Source of the DNA: Acidobacteriota bacterium
Lineage (GTDB): Bacteria > Acidobacteriota > Terriglobia > Terriglobales > Acidobacteriaceae
Assembly (NCBI GenBank): GCA_021781255.1
Contig: JAJXXG010000235.1
Location: 1 to 6,906, forward strand
Direction of reading: 5' to 3'
DNA length: 6,906 nucleotides
The translations under genes were made by a program, and so were the position numbers. The notes under the pieces are model-generated. The model saw nothing but the letters and a program-made list of their open reading frames with translations. It searched no databases and had not been told where the DNA came from. Of the stretch, positions 1 through 5,047 are shown one piece after another; positions within the stretch are counted from its first letter, which is position 1; each line of letters starts with the position of its first letter.

Positions 1-577
1 GGGCATCAAGTACAGGACCATCCCCGGCGAAGCCGCCTTCTACGGCCCCAAAATCGACGTCAAGCTCGTCGATGTGCTCGGCCGCCTCTGGCAGTTATCG
101 ACGGTTCAATTCGACTTCAACCTGCCCGCCCGCTTCGAGCTCGAATACGTGGGCGAAGACGGCGAACGCCACCAGCCCGTCATGGTGCACCGCGCGCTCT
201 TCGGCTCCGTTGAGCGCTTCTTCGGCGTGCTCATCGAGCACTACGCCGGAGCCTTCCCGCTCTGGCTCGCGCCCGTGCAGATCGGCCTCGTCCCCATCAG
301 CGAGCGCCATCTGGAATACGCAAAGAAGGTCGAAGCCGAACTCAAGGCCGCCGGCCTGCGCGTTGAAACCGATGCCCGCAACGAAAAGATGAACGCCAAG
401 ATCCGCGACCTCGCCAACCAGAAGACGCCTTACATCCTCGTCTTCGGCGACAAGGAAGAAGCGGCCGGCACGGTCAGCGTCCGCACCCGCGGCAAGGGCG
501 ATCAGGGCTCCATGCCCCTCGCCGACTTCATCGCCAAAGCCAAAGCCCTCGTCGCCAGCCAGTCAACCGATCTCTAA
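1..577 (+). CDS. thrS: Threonyl-tRNA synthetase, C-terminal part (5' end outside window)
   Basis: Charges tRNA-Thr with threonine in the cytoplasm. The reading frame is open from base 2 and encodes 191 residues to a TAA at 575-577, roughly the last 30% of a usual ~640-residue ThrRS. Visible in order: the end of the class II catalytic core (GEAAFYGPKID, then WQLSTVQFDFNLP), the motif 3 region (VMVHRALFGSVERFFG, visible residues ~61-76), whose His corresponds to a zinc ligand in characterised ThrRS enzymes, and the anticodon-binding domain from PLWLAPVQIGLVP (visible residue ~86) to the end. WQLST replaces the WQCGT of E. coli ThrRS; the frame and neighbouring motifs are intact, so I read this as a lineage variant. 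The stop overlaps the stop of the convergent DUF2147 gene by 4 bp, leaving no room for an intergenic terminator. A diverged copy of this gene's last ~70 bases recurs at 4165-4231. Identification is very secure. Confidence 0.97.
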   Translation, partial: GIKYRTIPGEAAFYGPKIDVKLVDVLGRLWQLSTVQFDFNLPARFELEYVGEDGERHQPVMVHRALFGSVERFFGVLIEHYAGAFPLWLAPVQIGLVPISERHLEYAKKVEAELKAAGLRVETDARNEKMNAKIRDLANQKTPYILVFGDKEEAAGTVSVRTRGKGDQGSMPLADFIAKAKALVASQSTDL

Positions 578-1050
578 TGCGCGGGCGCGCAGCCTTTCAC
601 AGGACCTGCCGCCCGCGTCCATCTCTGCGACCTTCCAAACAACGGAATGCCGACGTAGCCGCGCAAATCCAGCTCTTCACCCTCAGCCGTCAACGCCCCA
701 TGGTAGGTCTTGCCCGTCTTCGGGTCATAGAGTGTGCCGTCCGCAGCGTGCGTGGCATCGCGCAAGATGAAGCCGCTCCCGATCTTCAACCCGCAAAGCG
801 CACGGCTCTGCAGGCTTGGGTCGGGATTGTGAATGTCCGTCTGCGCTTTCGCATGTTTGCTCAGGGAAACAATCCACAGGCACACATCGCTGCCGCAACG
901 CCCAATGTGCAAAACGGAGCCGGTCGGCTCCACCCAGTCGCCCAGCACGCTCGCAGATTGCGCGCGCACCTGCGCTGGGCCCGCCAGTGCGCCCAGACAG
1001 GCTGCCAGCAGCACCCATCGCATCGCGAGAAACATCCTCGACTTCACCAT
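574..1050 (-). CDS. Secreted DUF2147 family protein, last gene of the type III PKS operon
   Basis: A 158-residue exported protein of unknown biochemical function. Residues 1-30 form a signal peptide: positive start, hydrophobic VLLAACLGALAG, then a QVRA/Q type cleavage site near residue 30. The mature part shows the DUF2147 pattern: VLGDWVEPTGSVLHIGRC, then DVCLWIVSL, NPDPSLQSRALCGLKIGSGF, a DGTLYDPKTGKTYHG stretch and ELDLRGYVGIPLFGRSQRW. The family is small and periplasmic; four Cys (RCGSDVC, ALCGL, KGCAP) could form disulfides. The ATG at 1050 overlaps the FAD gene's stop by 7 bp. A GTG one codon later (1047) would give a 4-bp GTGA overlap, and ATGs at 1035 and 1023 also keep the signal peptide, so the exact start is open. 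Overlap and shared strand imply co-transcription with the PKS genes. Its role there is unknown; acting on or sensing an envelope lipid is only a guess. Confidence 0.88.
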   Translation of the reverse strand: MVKSRMFLAMRWVLLAACLGALAGPAQVRAQSASVLGDWVEPTGSVLHIGRCGSDVCLWIVSLSKHAKAQTDIHNPDPSLQSRALCGLKIGSGFILRDATHAADGTLYDPKTGKTYHGALTAEGEELDLRGYVGIPLFGRSQRWTRAAGPVKGCAPAH

Positions 1051-2204
1051 GGCTCTGCGTCTCTGCGCCGCAGGTGAAACGTCTCCGTCAATAATGCCTC
1101 CTCAGGAACCCGCGTGTGCGACGCACAATGGGCCAGCACGCCGGGCCACAGGCGCACTGCCTGCGCAAGCACGGGCGCTCGCACCATCAGCCGCGAAAAC
1201 ATCGTCGCCAACTGCACCGCGGGCCTGAGCCCCTGCCGTAGCTTCCGAGCATACTCTGCGGCCGTGCCGCCACGCATGTACATTTCCGCGGCAAGATGCG
1301 CGCTGTGCAGCGCAATCGACATGCCGTCGCCTGAGAACGACGGAATAACCGCCGCCTGATCGCCCAGTCTCCACAAACCATCCTGCGCAGTCTGCATCAA
1401 CAGGCCGTAGGGAATAGACGAAAGCGCAAGCGGCTTTGGCAGCAGCGGCTCGGCACCCTCCAGCCGCTCTGCCAGCGCAACTGACCAGCGCAGCACGTGC
1501 GCCAGCAGCCCCGGCCAGTTCCTGCCGCAGCGCTCCAGCCTGCTTCGTTCCATTAGAAGACACAGATTGGCCTGGCCTTCCTCGACCATCTGCAGACCCG
1601 CATACCCACCCGGAAAGAGGAACAACTCTACCCATCCGCTCAAAGCACGCTGCTGCTCCGCCGAAAGCCGGAAGTACATCTTGAACGCAACGAGGTTGTT
1701 CTGCCTGCCCGCTGGCCGCCGGTGCCCCGCAAGGTCATGCTTGCCCGTCGCAAGAAAGGCCGTTGGCGCAGTCACCGTTGCGCCGTCCCGCAACGTGGCG
1801 CGCCAGCCATCTTCACCGCGCATCAACCCGTCCACCCGCCGCCCCCGCGAAACCACCGCACCCTCTCGTGCCGCAAGCAAAAGCAGGGCCTCGTCCAGCG
1901 CGCGCCGCGTAAGAGACATCGCCGGAAAAGGCAGCTCGCAGGCGGCAATCGTGGTGCGCGCGTGAAGGCGGACAGCGTGAATGGCAACTGCGCCCAGAGC
2001 GCGCAGCGGCACGCCCAGTTGCTCCAGGTACTCGACCGCCTCGCGGCTCAGGAACTCCCCGCAGACCTGGTGCTGCGGCGCAGCCCGTTGTTCCAGAATC
2101 TCTGTGGCCCGTCCGTGGCGCGCCAGCAGGATGCCGAGCGCAGCCCCGGCCAGTCCGCCGCCCACAATCAGCGCTTCTCTTTCGCGCTGCAGCGTGCCGG
2201 TCAC
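1044..2204 (-). CDS. FAD-dependent oxidoreductase (geranylgeranyl-reductase / aromatic hydroxylase-like) of the PKS operon
   Basis: Predicted flavoprotein that oxidises or reduces the polyketide made upstream. From the chosen start it has 386 residues, usual for single-domain members of this flavoprotein superfamily. An N-terminal Rossmann FAD site is visible (ALIVGGGLAGAALG, GGGLAG at ~15-20), followed by the VCGEFLSREAVEYL signature (Cys ~48), and the second FAD contact RLGDQAAVIPSFSGDGMSIAL (GD at ~281). I chose GTG at 2204 because it forms a GTGA overlap with the methyltransferase stop and has GGGTGA just upstream. An in-frame ATG at 2240 would add 12 residues (398 aa, 37 to 40 bp overlap) and cannot be excluded. 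In the phenolic-lipid clusters of Streptomyces (srsABC) the flavoprotein hydroxylates the alkylresorcinol ring; the same step here is inferred from context. Reduction of an alkyl chain, as in geranylgeranyl reductases, is the alternative. Confidence 0.9.
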   Translation of the reverse strand: MTGTLQREREALIVGGGLAGAALGILLARHGRATEILEQRAAPQHQVCGEFLSREAVEYLEQLGVPLRALGAVAIHAVRLHARTTIAACELPFPAMSLTRRALDEALLLLAAREGAVVSRGRRVDGLMRGEDGWRATLRDGATVTAPTAFLATGKHDLAGHRRPAGRQNNLVAFKMYFRLSAEQQRALSGWVELFLFPGGYAGLQMVEEGQANLCLLMERSRLERCGRNWPGLLAHVLRWSVALAERLEGAEPLLPKPLALSSIPYGLLMQTAQDGLWRLGDQAAVIPSFSGDGMSIALHSAHLAAEMYMRGGTAAEYARKLRQGLRPAVQLATMFSRLMVRAPVLAQAVRLWPGVLAHCASHTRVPEEALLTETFHLRRRDAEPW

Positions 2205-2917
2205 GGCTTCACCCGCGCCACGCAAAGCCGCCCTGGCCATGCGCTCTCAATCCGTAAAGTGGCATCGCGCAATCCCGCCTGCCGCGCATACCCCGCCCAG
2301 TCATCGGCTCGAAAGCTTCGTTGAATCGACACCGGACCATCATGCCGCACAAAGCGATGCCAGCGCATCGCGCCCGCCAGCAGCTTGAACGCATGGTAGG
2401 AGCGCTCACTACGATATAGGTCGTTGATGAACCAGCCCCGCGCGGCCGTGCGCTCCATCCACTGCAGAAAGCTCACAATCTCCGCATCCGCCAGATGATG
2501 CGTGAACAGCGAACTGATCACCAGGTCAATTGAAACCGGCGGCCGGTATTCAAACGCTCCGCAGGTCACCCATTCAATACCGCTGTCTGATCCGGTGAAT
2601 TCACGCGCGGCCTGCGCGGCATGGGGATTCAGGTCGATGCCGGTCAGCCGGACCGCAACGCCTCGTGTGCGCGCCCAGGCCTCAATGCGCCGCAACATAT
2701 CTCCCGCTCCACTGCCCACGTCCACAATGTGCAGCGGCCCGCGCCCGCGCAACGCAAATTGCTCCAGCCAGCGGAGCGTGGGACGATATGAAAACACGAT
2801 GCGATTCACCTGCGTCAGGTCGCGCAGGCACGCGCGAAACTCCGCGTAGCTGCAGGGATCGTCCATCCACTCTGTCAGCTGCGCGCGACGCAGAAATGCA
2901 TCAGACTCAGGCCACAT
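2201..2917 (-). CDS. Class I SAM-dependent methyltransferase of the PKS operon
   Basis: A 238-residue Rossmann-fold methyltransferase. Motif I is clear (IVDVGSGAGDML, ~64-75), followed by the acidic ribose contact in TGIDLNPHA (Asp ~95), a motif corresponding to the end of strand 4 (DLVISSLFTHHL, ~131-142), and post-motif GWFINDLYRS. The N-terminal segment with LTEWMDDP is, from memory, characteristic of the methyltransferases that accompany type III PKS and FAD oxidoreductase genes. The start ATG (2915-2917) lies 11 bp inside the PKS gene, and its stop overlaps the next gene's GTG, so translation is probably coupled throughout. It probably O- or C-methylates the pyrone or resorcinol product of the PKS; the acceptor cannot be read from sequence. 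It is not an integral-membrane isoprenylcysteine-type enzyme like BpsB of Bacillus, since no membrane segments are visible. Confidence 0.9.
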   Translation of the reverse strand: MWPESDAFLRRAQLTEWMDDPCSYAEFRACLRDLTQVNRIVFSYRPTLRWLEQFALRGRGPLHIVDVGSGAGDMLRRIEAWARTRGVAVRLTGIDLNPHAAQAAREFTGSDSGIEWVTCGAFEYRPPVSIDLVISSLFTHHLADAEIVSFLQWMERTAARGWFINDLYRSERSYHAFKLLAGAMRWHRFVRHDGPVSIQRSFRADDWAGYARQAGLRDATLRIESAWPGRLCVARVKP

Positions 2918-3968
2918 GGAAGCGCATCATCTCCGCCGTCAGTCCCGGCCCAAAGGAGATTGCGCATCCCTTCTGGCCGCTCTGGGCCTCCTGCATCAGT
3001 CTCTCCAGCACAAACATCACCGTCGCCGATGACATATTGCCGAACGACGACAGCACGCTGCGCGAGATCCGCAGTGCCTCCGGATGCAGGCCAAGCCCGT
3101 CTTCCACCGCATCCAGAATCGAGCGCCCGCCGGGATGAATCGCCCACAGGTCGATATCCGTTCCCGCCGCGCCTGAAGTTGCATGCGCACGCATCGCCGT
3201 GGCGATCGTTGCGGGCACACGCGTAGAAAGGAACATATCAAAGCCCAGATCGCCCACGCGCCACGTGATCAGGTCGCGCGAGTTCTCAATGCGCATCGCC
3301 TGAAAGCTGTCGAGTTCCAGCCCGCCCGGCTCGCTGCTCACCAGGCTCGCCGCGCACCCATCGGCAAACAAAGTGAAAGAGATGACCTCCGTCAGATCCT
3401 GCGTCTCGTGAAAGTGCAGCGAGCACAGCTCAAGATTCACCACCAGCGCGCTCGAATCCGGCTCGGAGCGAACCACGTGCCGCGCCAGCTTCAGCGCGTT
3501 GATGGCCGCATAGCAGCCCATAAAGCCCACCATCGTCCGCTCCGTCGCGTCCGGCAGACCAAGATAATCAACGATGTCGAAATCCAGCCCAGGCGCATAA
3601 AAGCCCGTGCAGCAGGTCACAATCACATGGCGAATGCGGCTGCGCTCCTCCGTGGTCAACGCAAGCCGATCCAGAGTCTTGCGCAGCAGCGCCGGCGCAG
3701 ACTCCTCAAAGACCTTCATGCGCTTCGCGGTGGAAGGAAAACTTCCGCTCCCGTAAAACGAAAACGCATCGCATCCCGCGCCCTCTCCTGTCGGATCCTC
3801 CTGCAGACACGAGAAGCGATGATGGATCTCTGACTTCGCCGCCATGCGCTGAAAAATCGCGCGCGCCCGCCGATCCTGCAGCATATTGCCCGCAAAGGCA
3901 ACAAACTTTTCGTGGATGTCGTGCTCCGGCGTAGCCGTTCCAATGCGCCGCAGATAGACCCCTGCCAT
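2907..3968 (-). CDS. Type III polyketide synthase (chalcone-synthase-like)
   Basis: First gene of the operon; 353 residues, normal length for bacterial homodimeric type III PKS. These enzymes extend an acyl-CoA starter with malonyl-CoA and cyclise the chain to pyrones, resorcinols or related aromatics. The full catalytic triad is present: Cys152 in VGFMGCYAAINALK, His278 in WAIHPGGRSILD and Asn311 in SSFGNMSSATV. The C-terminal SFGPGLTAEMMRFH corresponds to the conserved GFGPG loop. The start at 3968 is supported by a strong GGAGG ribosome-binding site 6 nt upstream. The last 11 bp overlap the methyltransferase start. With a methyltransferase and a flavoprotein directly downstream, an alkylresorcinol or alkylpyrone phenolic lipid, later methylated and oxidised, is the likely product class. 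The starter unit and ring type cannot be read from sequence. The family call is very secure. Confidence 0.96.
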   Translation of the reverse strand: MAGVYLRRIGTATPEHDIHEKFVAFAGNMLQDRRARAIFQRMAAKSEIHHRFSCLQEDPTGEGAGCDAFSFYGSGSFPSTAKRMKVFEESAPALLRKTLDRLALTTEERSRIRHVIVTCCTGFYAPGLDFDIVDYLGLPDATERTMVGFMGCYAAINALKLARHVVRSEPDSSALVVNLELCSLHFHETQDLTEVISFTLFADGCAASLVSSEPGGLELDSFQAMRIENSRDLITWRVGDLGFDMFLSTRVPATIATAMRAHATSGAAGTDIDLWAIHPGGRSILDAVEDGLGLHPEALRISRSVLSSFGNMSSATVMFVLERLMQEAQSGQKGCAISFGPGLTAEMMRFHVA

Positions 3969-3974
3969 CAGAAA

Positions 3975-3979
3975 CCTCC
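3975..3979 (-). promoter_or_regulatory. Strong ribosome-binding site of the type III PKS gene
   Basis: On the minus strand GGAGG (within CTGGAGG) lies 6 nt before the ATG at 3968. It is the best Shine-Dalgarno match of the operon; the downstream genes instead start inside their predecessors. This fixes the PKS start and marks it as the operon's entry point. Confidence 0.8.
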
Positions 3980-4150
3980 AGGGAAGTCACGCGTCCGTTC
4001 CGGCTCCCGCAGGAGCGTCGCCGCATGATCCGAACCGGGGGAAAACCCATCCACGCAGTTCGCGCTGACTACATGGACTCAAACCTCGACGATAAGCAAC
4101 CACATTGGCAAGTATTTGTTGCTGCAAATCTGATGGCGCCAAAACTCCAT

Positions 4151-4165
4151 TGGCACTTTGTGCCA
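4151..4165. repeat. 15-nt perfect inverted repeat (TGGCAC-TTT-GTGCCA)
   Basis: Two 6-nt arms with a 3-nt centre, lying in the A/T-richer non-coding region about 185 bp upstream of the PKS start and ending at the first base of the thrS-like remnant. The symmetry fits a dimeric regulator's operator or a small hairpin; no T-tract follows, so it is not a classical terminator. It could also be a relic of the recombination that produced the remnant. Sequence symmetry is certain; function is unknown. Confidence 0.55.
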
Positions 4166-4231
4166 TCCGCACCCGCGGCAAAGGTGACCAGGGCCCAATG
4201 CCGCTGGCCTACTTCATCGACAAAACCAAAG
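4165..4231 (+). pseudogene. Remnant of a thrS 3' end (diverged partial duplicate)
   Basis: Aligned by eye without gaps to 479-545 of the real thrS, 56 of 67 bases match. The implied peptide IRTRGKGDQGPMPLAYFIDK continues with TK and matches 17 of 22 residues of the ThrRS C-terminus (VRTRGKGDQGSMPLADFIAK, then AK). Several differences are synonymous third-base changes, so the piece diverged as coding sequence before decaying; it is not a recent copy of the neighbouring thrS. Beyond 4231 the match continues only with small indels to about 4245 (CTTGTCCCAG against CTCGTCGCCAG), and no ThrRS-like stop follows. There is no start or upstream ThrRS sequence. It lies in the same orientation as thrS, on the far side of the PKS operon. 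Confidence 0.8.
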
Positions 4232-4322
4232 TTCGCTTGTCCCAGGCGTTACCTCCGGTACGTTGGCACCCCGGGGCAACAGGAAAGCAATTCGGGCCAC
4301 ACGTTGCGGCCGCGACAAGAAA

Positions 4323-4919
4323 TCACTGGCCGGGGTGCTGCTTTGCCTCGGCCTGCATCTGGTCAATGGCTTCGAGCAGCCCGGTGGACAGGCCGTCAAT
4401 GCTGCGCGCATTCTTCTCGCGCTGGTAGGCTTCAATGCCGTCAGACCCTTTCTTCTCGGCCCAGCGGATTAGCGTTTCGCGCTCACCGGCGTACTCGTAC
4501 ATTGGCACGTTGAAGCCGCATGAGGTCTGCACCAGGTCTACATCGAGCCGCGTCATCTGGCGCGCGCCCGGCGGCTCGGCATTGCCATAGTGCGCGGCGA
4601 GCAACGCTGCGTACTCTTCGCTGCCGCGATGAATGGAGCGGCCCTTGCCATACAGGCGCAGGATCAGCGGCGCTCCGTCGAAGGAGCAGAACATGAGAGT
4701 CAAGCGGCCGTCGGCGCGAAGATGCGCGGCGGTCTCGTTGCCGCTGCCGGTAAGGTCGAGCCAGACGACAGTCTGCTCGTCAAGAATGCGCAGCGACTTC
4801 CTGTCGCGCGGAGAGACGTTCACCCGGCTCTCAGCGGCAGCCGAGGCATTAAAGAAGATGTGCTGGCGTTCGATGAACGCGCGAAGTTCCGGCTCGATTA
4901 CTGGGAAGAACTTGCTCAT
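4323..4919 (-). CDS. Pyridoxamine 5'-phosphate oxidase-like flavoprotein
   Basis: Cytoplasmic protein of the FMN-binding split-barrel family, 198 residues from the chosen start; specific substrate unknown. The N-terminus MSKFFPVIEPELRAFIERQ and the following VNVSPR, then VVWLDLTGSGNETAAHLR, RLTLMFCSFDGAPLILRLYG, the central VDLVQTSCGFNVPMYEY and IRWAEKKG with EKNARSIDGL near the end match the well-conserved 'pyridoxamine 5'-phosphate oxidase family protein' group, which is distinct from true PdxH. The start is ATG 4919 because the family begins M-x-KF-[FY]-P and AGGTG sits 6 nt upstream; a GTG at 4928 would add three residues. Its end is 354 bp from the PKS start on the same strand, with the thrS remnant between, so it is probably not part of that operon. 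Family members bind FMN or F420; which one applies here cannot be told. Confidence 0.9.
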   Translation of the reverse strand: MSKFFPVIEPELRAFIERQHIFFNASAAAESRVNVSPRDRKSLRILDEQTVVWLDLTGSGNETAAHLRADGRLTLMFCSFDGAPLILRLYGKGRSIHRGSEEYAALLAAHYGNAEPPGARQMTRLDVDLVQTSCGFNVPMYEYAGERETLIRWAEKKGSDGIEAYQREKNARSIDGLSTGLLEAIDQMQAEAKQHPGQ

Positions 4920-4969
4920 GTGCGACACCTATCCGGGGAATGGCCCTCTTCAAGTCTAGCTGCATTTGC

Positions 4970-5045
4970 GGTGCCGTATTCATGCAGCGCAGCGAACGCG
5001 GCACCTTTGTTTCAACGTGTGTTGACGCCAGCGCGCATGGTGCCC
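4970..5045. repeat. Three alternating complementary arms between lpdA and the flavoprotein gene
   Basis: GGTGCCG (4970-4976), CGGCACC (4999-5005) and GGTGCC (5039-5044) lie in the 128-bp gap downstream of lpdA and upstream of the flavoprotein gene. The middle arm can pair with either outer arm, giving two mutually exclusive stems of 6-7 bp. On the minus (transcribed) strand no U-tract follows, so a simple intrinsic terminator is not evident; the T-rich run (5006-5012) follows the stem only on the plus strand. The pairing potential is seen directly; function is uncertain. Confidence 0.4.
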
Positions 5046-5047
5046 TT

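Larger units (their letters stand above)
3969..4322. other. 354-bp non-coding stretch upstream of the PKS operon
   Basis: No credible gene lies here. It must hold the PKS operon promoter on the minus strand and the end of the flavoprotein transcript at 4323. The part from about 4080 to 4160 is clearly richer in A/T than the surroundings and is the likely promoter area, but I could not find a -35/-10 pair with acceptable spacing. Going from the PKS gene outward it contains a short hairpin in the presumed leader (GCTCC/GGAGC, 4003-4016), the A/T-rich segment, a perfect 15-nt palindrome (4151-4165), and a thrS 3'-end remnant (4165-4231). The remaining ~90 bases (4232-4322) show nothing beyond a possible gapped continuation of that remnant to ~4245. 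Confidence 0.7.

Noticed and set aside
2..577. thrS as inactivated because WQLST lacks the Cys of WQCGT
   Set aside because: The frame, motif 3, zinc-ligand His and anticodon domain are intact, and the WQLST form is, from memory, a normal lineage variant.
1722..2324. Plus-strand open frame of 200 codons opposite the FAD oxidoreductase and methyltransferase genes
   Set aside because: Arg/Ala/Gln-rich low-quality translation without motifs, crossing two well-supported minus-strand genes; a composition shadow.
3183..3833. Plus-strand open frame of 216 codons opposite the PKS gene
   Set aside because: Lies wholly within the PKS gene, whose catalytic triad is clear in the other strand; the translation is basic and motif-free.
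4151..4170. Possible sigma-54 (-24/-12) promoter because of TGGCAC
   Set aside because: The GG and the following GC are only 8 bases apart on either strand instead of the required 10, so the element does not fit; it is better described as a palindrome.
4105..4428. Plus-strand open frame containing the thrS-like peptide as a possible real small gene
   Set aside because: Only ~22 codons resemble ThrRS; the upstream part is Cys/Lys-rich without homology, and the downstream part runs antisense into the flavoprotein gene. A remnant explains it better.
4970..5012. Intrinsic terminator: 7-bp stem followed by TTTGTTT
   Set aside because: The T-rich run follows the stem only on the plus strand, where no gene ends; both neighbouring genes are on the minus strand. 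The 22-nt loop is also long.
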